Source: Riptortus pedestris (lineage: Eukaryota > Arthropoda > Insecta > Hemiptera > Alydidae). From it: a stretch of DNA of 64,000 bases. Made by a program: the position numbers and the translations under genes. Within the stretch, counting starts at the first letter, position 1. Each line of letters begins with the position of its first letter. The notes beneath the pieces were generated by a model. It saw only the letters and a program-made list of their open reading frames with translations, ran no database searches and was not told where the DNA came from. This document shows positions 49,794 through 58,397 of this stretch, one piece after another. Where the stretch lies: the NCBI GenBank assembly GCA_019009955.1, contig CM032233.1, forward strand, positions 11,078,501 through 11,142,500. Reading direction: 5' to 3'.

Positions 49794-50716
49794 ATGTCTT
49801 ATTCTGGAGGAAACATTGTTGCTCAGGAAGACATACTTTCTGATATAGACGAATTAGTGGAAGAGGTACCTACTACAAATCCTACTCAAGAGGAAGAATG
49901 TCAGGATTCCATTATGTATGCGGAGGGGAACGAGGAATTCAGGCCGAAGAGTCCGCCAGCGAAAAAGCGGAGGACTTCGCGCTTTTCATCGAACGGTTCT
50001 TCGAAGAAGGTAAGTATATATGTTTAGACTATTACATATATAGCAAAGAATAGTTCTAACGTATATACGTTACAGGTGGACAAACCATTACAACTGCTTT
50101 TCGGTGTGATGAGATTGATTCTGCGGTCGGCACTGGATCCCATCAACGATGGTCTGGAGTTTCTGAAGACAGTGTTGGTGACAGTGGAGGAGACGGAGAG
50201 TCAGAGCCTGATCATGGAGCTTTGGCGATGCATTCAGGCGACGGACGAGATAGATGGTGGTCCGGGCTGCTTAGACAGGCAGAATTGGATTACTTATCTA
50301 TTAGAACAACTAGGACAGTCGTCCATACAGTCCTGCCCATCAGCTGTCTACAACAAGGTGCGTCAAGCCTTCATAGCAGCCTTACGGACCTACAAGCCGG
50401 CGCCGGTGCAAGCAGTGCAACAATCGTCATCGGAGTCCATCTCGGCAGTGGACGGGATCATCTCCACATCTTCCACGACTGTTCGTACACCAACCACTCC
50501 TGTCGCTGCAGTTGGCTTCAACGACTCCGTTCTTCCCCAGGTATCTCTAGTAAAGGATTTAGCGGACCCGGTAACAGCTCCCGTAGACTTCAAAGAGCTT
50601 TTTCAGTCAGGGACTTTAGCTCAAGGCGATTCAGAGCTCTCGTCTCATATTTGGGTCTACAACCGCGGTACCTTGTCTTCTACAGAGGTAATGGGGAGGA
50701 AAGGATCGTATATGAT
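49794..50716 (+). pseudogene. Truncated NS region, inverted duplicate (left arm)
   Basis: Exon 1 (49794-50009, MSYSGGNIV...) is followed by a 66-bp intron with gtaagt and ttacag, then exon 2 from 50076. Two overlapping frames run on. One continues exon 1 (VDKPLQLLFG...). The other is the NS1 frame with ATG at 50228, containing the nuclease block HLHIFHDCSYTNHSCRC, a densovirus HUH-type motif. Both stop matching at 50716 and run into ITR sequence, so no helicase is encoded. The arm is the reverse complement of 53932-54957. Confidence 0.85.
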
Positions 50717-50727
50717 CCTGGATGAAG

Positions 50728-50867
50728 GCCTTCGGCGCGCTTGCCGGACGTATGTGTAGAGACATAGCCCGCTCCCACGGACCGGTTTACGTGCTGCGCC
50801 CGGTTGTCTTTTTCTTATTTGTCGTCGTCGTCGGTGTTGGTGGTGGGTTTTTAGAATCTCCTTTCCA
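50728..50867. repeat. Left inverted terminal repeat of provirus
   Basis: About 140 bp, complementary to 54938-55076 with about two differences in the outer 135 bp. It contains the GC-rich hairpin words near both ends. Parvovirus ITRs are replication origins and the source of hairpin priming. Confidence 0.85.
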
Positions 50868-50970
50868 AGTTTGAAACAAGGGTGGGGATGGCGCGTGTTA
50901 GAAAGCGTCAATAACCTTTTGAGGTCAGTTGCATTCCAGCACTCGTTCGGTGCGTGTCCTTTACTTATTT

Positions 50971-52887
50971 ATGCCGTTTCATTTACCTGGACACAAATAC
51001 ATCGGACCTGGAACTAATAATTTTGAAGAGGAACCTATTGACGAGGACGATCGTATTGCACAGATACATGACCTCGATTATTTAGCAGCATTAACACCAG
51101 AAGATATACGTTCAGCTGATAGACGTGCTATTAGCGGATTTTCATCTGATTTCTTTTCCACTGGTAATTGGCATTCTGGTATTGGTGCACTTGGTCTCAG
51201 TGGTAAATATGCACTAGAGACTATCGCTGGGAGGCCTCTGTACCCTATTATGTCTGGTAATACCTCACGTAAAGACTACGGTAAAGCTGTATACGGTGCA
51301 CGTCAACGGTTTCTAGCTAATTACGCTAGAGCTAATAACATCTCGTACGCTGAGGCTCAACGTAACCAGAGAACTATCTTAAATTCGTCAGAGGATTGGA
51401 ACAGAGAATTAACTCTTCTTGATCAACAGTTTCAACGAGGTGGAGGATTTGAGACAGCAAGCGATCGTTTGAATCGAAGACGAGGAATAGGACAACCGTT
51501 AGCTTCATCTACACAGAAGCCAGGACCGTCTAACGAAACAACAGAGGATCCTTACGATAATATGGAGTATTTTCAACAATTAACATCTGGTAAGGACACT
51601 GCTATGGACGTGACAGATAGTGTAGAGAAAAGGTCTGTTGTAGGCGGTGGAGGTCAAACAATAGGTGGAGGTCCGTCCGTTATGGGACAAGCGGCTGAAT
51701 TACAAATTTTACATAATCCTACAATATCTACTAATTCGTGGACTATTAAACACGGGCATTTATTTCAAACATGGGGTTATCAATTCCATATGTTTGAAAA
51801 TACAACTTCCAAAAAGAAATCGTTTTTATTACATTATCCATTAGCATTAGTACCTGTTGACTTTCTTCCCTTTTATATGTCTCCACAAGAGTTTGATAAT
51901 CTCCCTCGTGGAACATACATCGAGGAGGTGTGTGTAAAGGTTACTCCTAAAGGTATTCGTTGTAGTTTTGATACTGCCACTACTCTATCGGGCCATGCTA
52001 ATAATCAACAAACATTATTTGGCATTAGTGCCATTGGTTTAAATCATAAATATTTACTCAGACATCGTAAAACAGCTGCAAATGCAACTAACCCAATGAA
52101 TCCTACATACACAACTATTGAACAGGCGGATATGTCTCGAATAGTAACACGTTTGTGGGGTTCCAAAACCGGTGAATCAGAATTTAAAACAGAGTTTCCA
52201 ACAAGTTTGTGGACTATACGTTCTCTGCCTTTTTATGCAGGAATTATGATGCCACATAATTCCGATAATGAATCATTTAAATGTGATACGGGACATGTAG
52301 ATTTAACATCACATACCAATGTCTTTAATGTTCTTGATCATAAGGATATGCCTTGCTTAAATTATAAATATAAACCTAAGTTCGCTCCTTTGAAGGTAAA
52401 ACGTAATTTGTCTGGAACTGACTCCATAGTTACTAAAGACCACAAATGGCATGGAAATATCTTTTCCATTTATGATATAAATGTAGAAATTGATGGTGGT
52501 AGAGTAGGTACTTCTCATGAAGTTAAAGATAATAAAGTCGATTGGCATATGGACTGGGAACATGATAGTGAATATATGGTTCCAGTAGAGCAAGGAATGT
52601 ATAAAACCACTCCACAACGGCCTTTTCATACAATGTCACAGCCTCAGGTTCATATTGGTGTTCTGCCTGTTCAGTCTAATGCTCCTAGTGATGTGGATGC
52701 TAGTTTTGTGAATGCATCAGCAGTGTTTTATATAGAAACGGAAATTAAACTTACCTCCAATATCAATAGCCTTTTTAACAGGGCTGATGTTCATGGACAT
52801 ATACATTCAGTTTATGATAGAGACTATAGTGTCTCAGGATTGTATAATGTAGAACATATTCATGGATTAGTATCTTGTACAAAATAA
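50971..52887 (+). CDS. VP: Densovirus capsid protein VP1 (endogenous, open frame)
   Basis: The ATG at 50971 (MPFHLPGHKY) is chosen over an upstream TTG because the homologous leader at 16.95 kb shares it. The product is 638 residues. Residues ~10-60 form the phospholipase A2 region: calcium loop YIGPGTNNF and catalytic HDLDY. A linker with repeated SSTQKPGPSNE and glycine-rich GGGGQTIGGG follows (about 180-230), then the long capsid domain to the C-terminus, the densovirus VP4-type jelly roll by position. In virus this protein builds the particle and its phospholipase permits endosome escape. No stop or frameshift is present. Other VP copies at 18.3, 47.7 and 62.5 kb are partial. Confidence 0.93.
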   Translation: MPFHLPGHKYIGPGTNNFEEEPIDEDDRIAQIHDLDYLAALTPEDIRSADRRAISGFSSDFFSTGNWHSGIGALGLSGKYALETIAGRPLYPIMSGNTSRKDYGKAVYGARQRFLANYARANNISYAEAQRNQRTILNSSEDWNRELTLLDQQFQRGGGFETASDRLNRRRGIGQPLASSTQKPGPSNETTEDPYDNMEYFQQLTSGKDTAMDVTDSVEKRSVVGGGGQTIGGGPSVMGQAAELQILHNPTISTNSWTIKHGHLFQTWGYQFHMFENTTSKKKSFLLHYPLALVPVDFLPFYMSPQEFDNLPRGTYIEEVCVKVTPKGIRCSFDTATTLSGHANNQQTLFGISAIGLNHKYLLRHRKTAANATNPMNPTYTTIEQADMSRIVTRLWGSKTGESEFKTEFPTSLWTIRSLPFYAGIMMPHNSDNESFKCDTGHVDLTSHTNVFNVLDHKDMPCLNYKYKPKFAPLKVKRNLSGTDSIVTKDHKWHGNIFSIYDINVEIDGGRVGTSHEVKDNKVDWHMDWEHDSEYMVPVEQGMYKTTPQRPFHTMSQPQVHIGVLPVQSNAPSDVDASFVNASAVFYIETEIKLTSNINSLFNRADVHGHIHSVYDRDYSVSGLYNVEHIHGLVSCTK

Positions 52888-52918
52888 TAAAGACAATATA
52901 TTATAACATGAGTTTATT
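52886..52918. terminator. Convergent poly(A) signals of VP and NS
   Basis: AATAAA on the plus strand (52886-52891) overlaps the VP stop. AATAAA on the minus strand (52913-52918) overlaps the NS1 stop at 52914-52916. The two coding regions end only 26 bp apart, so transcripts likely overlap at their 3' ends, as in ambisense densoviruses. Confidence 0.7.
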
Positions 52919-54410
52919 TATTTATATCCATTACATTGTATTTTGTTAATAAATTGATAAAAGCTACAGGTAATATTTTTTTGGTATGTTCATTAAAATC
53001 ATATTGAGCAAAGGCATAGGACGTCATTCGAACAGCAAACTCCTCATTCTGAGGAAAAACACGTCTGTTAGTTGCAATGAGCACAGGTGTTTTAAGAACA
53101 GGCCTATGTGTTTTATATTTTGCATTAGCAGACATGTTAGCTCCTGAAAAGAGAAGTATAAATGTCTCGAATGACGCAGGTTCTACGGAAGGTTCATCCA
53201 TTAGAAGGACATTTCTATCTATACAGTCTTCAAAAGGAAACTGAGAATATTTATTAAAGTTTCCTATAATTCCATAATTAATCATAACTTCTGATAAGAC
53301 AGAGCATAGCCAGGTTTTACCACAATTAGGAGGACCATAGAACTCCATACACATCCGTTTACCTGCTTTTTTAGCTAGTAAACAATATATACTAGTTAAA
53401 AGAGCAGGTAATGTCATATTGTTAGCTCGAGCTTGATAAATTAAAAACTCCTCTAACAATATAACGGATGTCTCATTATCATAATAATCCTCGAAAAGGT
53501 TACCATCTATTGAACTATACAACTTCAAGATTGTTGGATCCATATGAAGTTTACATAATTCAACAAACGACATTCTGGCTAACCTCTGTCTATATATTTC
53601 CAAAGCACTGATTAATAATGGATGTGAATCTGTATAGAGACCGAAAGGACCTTCTAACCAGACTCGAGAACGGAAAGCAATAGATATGGGCGTGATCAAG
53701 TGTTCTGAAAGCCATGAAAGGACGTTGCCTTTCGAGATCTTTTCACTTTTGGATCTCGTTCCAATATGTCTTTCATGGACTTCATAACCGCTTGAACTTG
53801 CGCCATTAACATCATGTCTTTCGCGTCCTCCATTACAAATTGAATCTTCGAAAGCCTCTTCCGCCACCATTGCTCTGTTGGTATGCCGATGATGTCCTTC
53901 GTGGGATATAAATGTAGTTGTATCATATACGATCCTTTCCTCCCCATTACCTCTGTAGAAGACAAGGTACCGCGGTTGTAGACCCAAATATGAGACGAGA
54001 GCTCTGAATCGCCTTGAGCTAAAGTCCCTGACTGAAAAAGCTCTTTGAAGTCTACGGGAGCTGTTACCGGGTCCGCTAAATCCTTTACTAGAGATACCTG
54101 GGGAAGAACGGAGTCGTTGAAGCCAACTGCAGCGACAGGAGTGGTTAGTGTACGAACAGTCGTGGAAGATGTGGAGATGATCCCGTCCACTGCCGAGATG
54201 GACTCCGATGACGATTGTTGCACTGCTTGCACCGGCGCCGGCTTGTAGGTCCGTAAGGCTGCTATGAAGGCTTGACGCACCTTGTTGTAGACAGCTGATG
54301 GGCAGGACTGTATGGACGACTGTCCTAGTTGTTCTAATAGATAAGTAATCCAGCTCTGCTTGTCTGAGCAGCCCGGACCACCATCTATCTCGTCCGTCGC
54401 CTGCATGCAT
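52914..54410 (-). CDS. NS1: Densovirus NS1 replication protein (endogenous, open frame)
   Basis: 498 residues from the first ATG of the frame at 54410. The frame is open further upstream to the splice acceptor but has no ATG there. The nuclease block HLHIFHDCSYTNHSCRC (about residue 75) matches the densovirus HUH motif. The SF3 helicase follows: Walker A GPPNCGKT, Walker B NVLLMDEP, and the sensor-like block TPVLIATNRR. NS1 nicks the ITR and unwinds DNA during rolling-hairpin replication in the nucleus. Its first ~240 codons overlap the NS2 frame. Length is in the lower range for densoviruses. No lesion is seen. Confidence 0.9.
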   Translation of the reverse strand: MHAGDGRDRWWSGLLRQAELDYLSIRTTRTVVHTVLPISCLQQGASSLHSSLTDLQAGAGASSATIVIGVHLGSGRDHLHIFHDCSYTNHSCRCSWLQRLRSSPGISSKGFSGPGNSSRRLQRAFSVRDFSSRRFRALVSYLGLQPRYLVFYRGNGEERIVYDTTTFISHEGHHRHTNRAMVAEEAFEDSICNGGRERHDVNGASSSGYEVHERHIGTRSKSEKISKGNVLSWLSEHLITPISIAFRSRVWLEGPFGLYTDSHPLLISALEIYRQRLARMSFVELCKLHMDPTILKLYSSIDGNLFEDYYDNETSVILLEEFLIYQARANNMTLPALLTSIYCLLAKKAGKRMCMEFYGPPNCGKTWLCSVLSEVMINYGIIGNFNKYSQFPFEDCIDRNVLLMDEPSVEPASFETFILLFSGANMSANAKYKTHRPVLKTPVLIATNRRVFPQNEEFAVRMTSYAFAQYDFNEHTKKILPVAFINLLTKYNVMDINK

Positions 54411-54844
54411 CGCCAGAGCTCCATAATCAGGCTCTGGCTCTCCGTCTCCTCCACTGTCACCAACACTGTCCTCAAGAATTCCAATCCATCGTTGATGGGA
54501 TCCAATGTCGTGCGCAGAATCAGTCTCATCACTCCAAAAAGTAGTTGTAAGGGTTTCTCCACCTGTAACGTATATACGTTAGAACTATTCTTTGCTATAT
54601 ATGTAATAGTCTAAACATATATACTTACCTTCTTCGAGGAATTGTTCGATGAAAACCGAGAAGTTCTCCGCTTCTTCGCAGGTGGACTCTTCGGCCGGAA
54701 CTCCTCGTTTCCCTCCGCATGCATTACGGAATCCTGACATTCTTCTTCTTGAATAGGCGTAGTAGTAGGTACCTCTTCAACAAGCTCGTCAATATCAGAA
54801 AGTATGTCTTCCTGAGCTACAATGTTTCCTCCAGAGTAAGACAT
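53696..54844 (-). CDS. Spliced NS2/NS3-type protein (endogenous)
   Basis: Exon 1 runs 54844-54629 (ATG at 54844; 72 codons, acidic, then basic KKRRTSRF). The intron 54628-54563 has gtaagt and ttacag, and exon 2 runs 54562-53696. Joining in phase 0 gives about 360 residues. Exon 2 overlaps NS1 in another frame. No enzyme motif was recognised; the KKRR word could be a nuclear signal. By position it corresponds to the accessory NS proteins of ambisense densoviruses, but I cannot tell NS2 from NS3. Intron sequence is identical in both arms. Confidence 0.7.
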
Positions 54845-54957
54845 TATAGTACTCGAGATATAGACACGAATAATGTACAACGAAAGAGGAAGCCTATATA
54901 TACATATTCCCCCCTCCACCTTCCAGTGAAGAACAAGGAAAGGAAGATTCTAAAAAC
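53932..54957 (-). repeat. Right arm of the NS inverted duplication
   Basis: Complement of 49673-50716. By hand count, exon 1 differs at 27 of 216 bases, mostly silent; the first ~235 bp of exon 2 at about 24; the last ~420 bp at one or two; the 66-bp intron at none. Confidence 0.9.
54893..54902 (-). promoter_or_regulatory. NS promoter TATA box
   Basis: TATATATAGG on the minus strand, 48 bp before the ATG at 54844. Confidence 0.6.
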
Positions 54958-55076
54958 CCACCACCAACACCGACGACGACGACAAATAAGAAAAAGACCA
55001 CCGGGCGCAGCCCGTAAACCGGTCCGTGGGAGCGGGCTATGTCTCTACACATACGTCCGGCAAGCGCGCCGAAGGC
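54938..55076. repeat. Right inverted terminal repeat of provirus
   Basis: Contains two perfect small hairpins: CGGGC-GCA-GCCCG (55002-55014) and GCGCC-GAA-GGCGC (about 55066-55078). Beyond 55076 it no longer matches the left ITR. Confidence 0.85.
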
Positions 55077-55096
55077 GCATGCTTAGCCATGGACAC

Positions 55097-55935
55097 GTCT
55101 TTTCAGTGATTTTGATCTCCTGGAATCTTCTTGATGATCTCCTAGGGTTCTGCACTTACTCGTGAGAGTACTCCCTCCTTATTTTTTTCACTTAATCCTT
55201 TAGCTGGGCTAACTAACCTTAAAACTTTTTTAACTGTTTCTTTCTGTTCCATAGCTGTCATGTCTTTTCTATTCTTCCTCATCGTACCACAGGCATAAGT
55301 AAATTTAGAACATAACCATAAAAACAAAGTTGGACTAGAATACCAATTATCTACATATATACAATGCCCTTGTTCTAAATATGGCTCAAGAAGTGTTGTG
55401 ACTACATTGCCTGACATTCCTAGCCCAAAATCCTTGATATCTGTAGTGAGTCCCATGTAAATAATGAAGTCCAAAATAAATCCGGTTTTATTATCACGCA
55501 AAAGGAATAATTCAATTCCAAAGCAGCAGCGCTTTGAAGGGACGTACTGCTTGAAGTGCAAGCTGCCTTTGAATAGCATTAGATTCTCGTCTATGCACAA
55601 CTTTTTGTAAGGTTTTGAGGGTTTGGCTGAAATAGCTTCTCAAGTGCTGGACCATTTTTCTAATCTTCAACAGATGATCTCCAGAAGTAGCGGTGTCAGA
55701 AAAATGAAACAACCTACTCAATAGAAAATATCGGTCACGAGACACCAATACAGGAAACATGGGGGTAGATAGATAAGAATCTTTCGACCAATATTCTTTC
55801 ATTTGTAATTTTTTTACCCTACTCATCAGCATTGTCAACGCAAAAAATATGTAAAGCTTACAAGTCTTTGTCTCCTTCCACCGCTGAAGTCTTGAGTGAG
55901 GAGTCGTTGGTGTCTTTTAAATTACAAATTTATAA
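55097..55935 (-). pseudogene. piggyBac transposase, unit B, N-terminal side of the insertion
   Basis: Minus-strand frames 55512-55838 and 55142-55600 give the start of the DDE domain (MKEYWSKDSYLSTPMF, RDRYFLLSRLFHFSD), then LCIDENLMLFKGSL with the first catalytic Asp, GLGMSGNVVTTLLEPYLEQGH and DNWYSSPTLFLWL (second Asp), and CGTMRKNRKD. Directly after this the sequence jumps to ETVKKVLR, so about 100 codons present in unit C, including the region of the third catalytic residue, are deleted. The remainder of the C-terminus is at 49.57-49.67 kb. It is non-functional. Confidence 0.85.
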
Positions 55936-56280
55936 TATTTATTTGTTTCGTAGACAATGAAATAAACAATATCCACCCCCATTAACTTCATGAAAACACT
56001 GGAAGGTGACACTTTAAGGTCCTCATTTTCCCAGCCTCAGGCGGTATTACAACATTTTTATAAACGTCACCAAATTTAACATTTGAAAAAGTGAGACACA
56101 CTTTTAGAAAACACAAAGCCGCGTACAAGACTCCAGTAAAAAATTGACTATATAAACAAAAGGCTGGGGAACCTTTCAGGAAATATTCAGACAATGTGAT
56201 AAAATATACAGAAATTTGAAAATATTATAACGAATGTGAAATTATTTTAGAAAATGCTAATGGTTGTACACGATCATTTT

Positions 56281-56532
56281 TTAGGGTAAAGCCAGCACTA
56301 CCCTCATCACAATGGAAAATGGTTGGTTGAAGATTATCTTGCGACCATTGCAGACAATGACATACCTTTTATGCTGGTGGAGGCGGAGTTTCTTCATCAC
56401 TTGATGCTTCTGCTGCAACTGCTTCATCTGCCGTTCCAGCCGTGGTAGTTCCCAAGTGCCAGGATGATCCAAATCCGGAATTTGTGCAGTTTCAGCGTGG
56501 TCAATACTGCATTCATCGAAATCCGAAGCCAT
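56281..56532 (-). CDS. Unidentified small open frame
   Basis: 83 codons from ATG 56532 (MASDFDECSIDHAETAQIP...). A GTATGTC donor-like site lies inside at about 56360, so this may be one exon. Upstream of that site a second frame is rich in Ala, Glu and Pro (ASSDEETPPPPA). It could be the N-terminus of the unit's piggyBac or an unrelated gene scrap; I cannot decide. The unit A copy is broken by added bases. Confidence 0.35.
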   Translation of the reverse strand: MASDFDECSIDHAETAQIPDLDHPGTWELPRLERQMKQLQQKHQVMKKLRLHQHKRYVIVCNGRKIIFNQPFSIVMRVVLALP

Positions 56533-57113
56533 GTATACCACCAAGAAAGCTTATCCTTGTCTCATGAGTCTCATGCTGAGGAGCAAAAATAAGCATACAT
56601 AATTAGTAGTCAGTTAAATTACGAGTGAAAGCAGGAACACTTGTAAATTTAAAAATATATTGTACCAAAGACCTACTTTATGATGGTGATGGTATTATGG
56701 TAACTTAGGATCCCCTGGCCACCATATATACATCTAGAATTTGGTTCTGACTGAAATACCTTAAAAGGGCCCTATAAAGGGTTAAATTACATCAAAACAA
56801 TAAAAAATTGAATCCTTACAAGTAGAATATTCCATGCTTATCAGTAATTTAGAATCATATAAAGAAGAGGCTAATGTAAAATTAATTAATTAAATTAACT
56901 AGAACTTAAATAAACTAGAAAAAAATATCCAAATAACTAATAAATGTTCAAATAATAAGGAAAAAACAGAAAATCATTTAACAGGAATGGCTAAATGTTG
57001 GTTCAAAATAAATAAATGCTTAGTTCATGGAAAGAATTCAAAGCCAACTTTAATATAATATTTAATGGCAAAGACTACAAAGAATATTTATTAATATTAT
57101 TAAAGGAAATTAC

Positions 57114-57285
57114 CTTAGCCATTCAAATATGTCCCCAGAACAATATTTATCTGAATTTTCTAATAGGATTTTAAATTCAAATTTGTTAGATGGATCATTA
57201 TGCAGTCTCTTTGCTTCATCATTACGTAGTTTTTTAATGTTCTCAATCTTCAAATTTTCAGTCAAATGCACCTTATCACTTCAGA
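57114..57285 (-). other. Exon-like open segment, unit B
   Basis: Inverse counterpart of 29059-29225, again open and ending in CTAAG|GTAATT on the minus strand. Differences are few (for example Val to Leu, Lys to Glu, Trp to Gly). Confidence 0.45.
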
Positions 57286-57565
57286 GAAATGAATAGACCT
57301 TATTATTTTAATTATGAAAAAATCCTTTCAATCAAAACACTAGCCGACCATATCAAAATTTCAATGCAGAAAATTATCAAAACGTAATTAGAAACCTTTA
57401 TAATAGCTACAATTAAAATTCAAAGATGAATATTATGATATGAGTAAACAACAAGACCATAAAAAAGTTAGTTCCTATAGAAGAAATGAACAAAATAAAT
57501 TTGACAAAGATAAAAATAGGAAATTCCCTAAAACAGAATAAAAACAGGCATTAAATAAAATTAAA

Positions 57566-57785
57566 GTGGGGCTCTGGTTAGCCATGTGAGTTAAAGTGTT
57601 GACCTTAATCTCACATGGTAAACCTAGACTGGTGTGTTTGATTCTCGCCTGGGCAATAGGAATTCATTTAGTGATTGAATTCATTAAATAAAATCATTAG
57701 TCCACCCTGTCTAGGAAAGGGTGCTAACCTATAGATAACCCGTCCTAATTAGCCTTGGTTGTAAAAAGTGGAGGTTAATAAATAA
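57566..57785 (+). repeat. SINE, unit B copy
   Basis: Full copy with A-box-like GGTTAGCCATGTGAGTT and B-box-like GTTTGATTCTCGCC, ending in taataaataattt. Confidence 0.85.
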
Positions 57786-57821
57786 TTTAAAAAATTTTTA
57801 AATTGAAGTTGAAAAAGATTT

Positions 57822-58338
57822 AAAAGTGTAACAGGATTCATTGAAAATGGAACGAAACTCAAAATGTAAAAATTATATAGCTATTCAAAATAACAATGAT
57901 AATGTTTCTAATTTAACAAATAAGAAACCAGGTTGTCCAGAGGCCGAAGAGGGCCGTAGGTGGACGTTTGTTGCAGAGCAGCTTGTCAAAATGCAGCACA
58001 TATTGTGCAGAAGTTCCCTATGGTAGAAGGCGCTAGGACTCTGAGGCACCATTGCTTGGTCAACTTCCTGGAGAGCAATTTCCAGAGGAGGGGCTTTACT
58101 GTATTAAAGGAAACAACTCTTGTTAAGGATGGATTCAGGAGAAGGCCCGATCTCATTATTTCCCAACAAAGAAGATACTCAATAATTGATGTGCATGTGA
58201 TTAATTGATGTAATAAAGTTCCAGAGGTATGATCAGTCATGGATCCTTAGAGCTGACTGGAGTGCTTAGAAGCAAGGTGTGCGTACTCCCCGTCACCCTC
58301 TCCTGGAAGTGTCTTCTATTTGAAAATACTCAAATAAA

Positions 58339-58343
<5 letters not shown>
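57822..58343 (+). mobile_element. R2-type LINE endonuclease end, unit B
   Basis: The frame at 57960-58208 ends GFRRRPDLIISQQRRYSIIDVHV. PD with a D 13 residues on is the catalytic pattern of the restriction-like endonuclease of R2/R4-type LINEs, and RTLRHHCLV precedes it as in that family. An overlapping frame (57841-58026) shows the preceding segment, so a frameshift lies near 57990. The 3' untranslated part is shortened by about 730 bp against unit A and ends at AATAAACAG and (AT)n. Confidence 0.7.

Positions 58344-58394
<51 letters not shown>
58344..58394. repeat. (AT)n microsatellite
   Basis: About 25 AT units; counterpart of 41499-41549. Confidence 0.95.

Positions 58395-58397
<3 letters not shown>

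Larger units (their letters stand above)
49672..55096. other. Endogenous densovirus provirus (5.4 kb)
   Basis: An ambisense densovirus-like genome lies between host positions 49671 and 55097. Order: NS arm (+, 49673-50716), left ITR, VP (+), NS (-), right ITR. The empty site is present at 63310/63311 (gaaacgacgca|gtcttttcag), so the ends are exact to a few bases. No target duplication is obvious, consistent with end-joining capture rather than an integrase. All main frames are open, which suggests young age or selection. Confidence 0.93.
55936..57565. repeat. Spacer of tandem unit B
   Basis: Cleaner counterpart of 38043-39924. A gag scrap of the LTR family lies at 56.03-56.28 kb (aacatttgaaaaagtgag, caaaaggctggggaacc). 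56.6-57.0 kb has no recognisable gene. Confidence 0.85.

Noticed and set aside
49794..50759. Complete second NS gene
   Set aside because: Viral homology stops at 50716; the last codons of the frame are ITR sequence and no helicase is encoded.
54045..54248. Plus-strand frame opposite NS (also minus strand at 50390-50593)
   Set aside because: Antisense shadow that appears in both arms simply because the arms are complementary.
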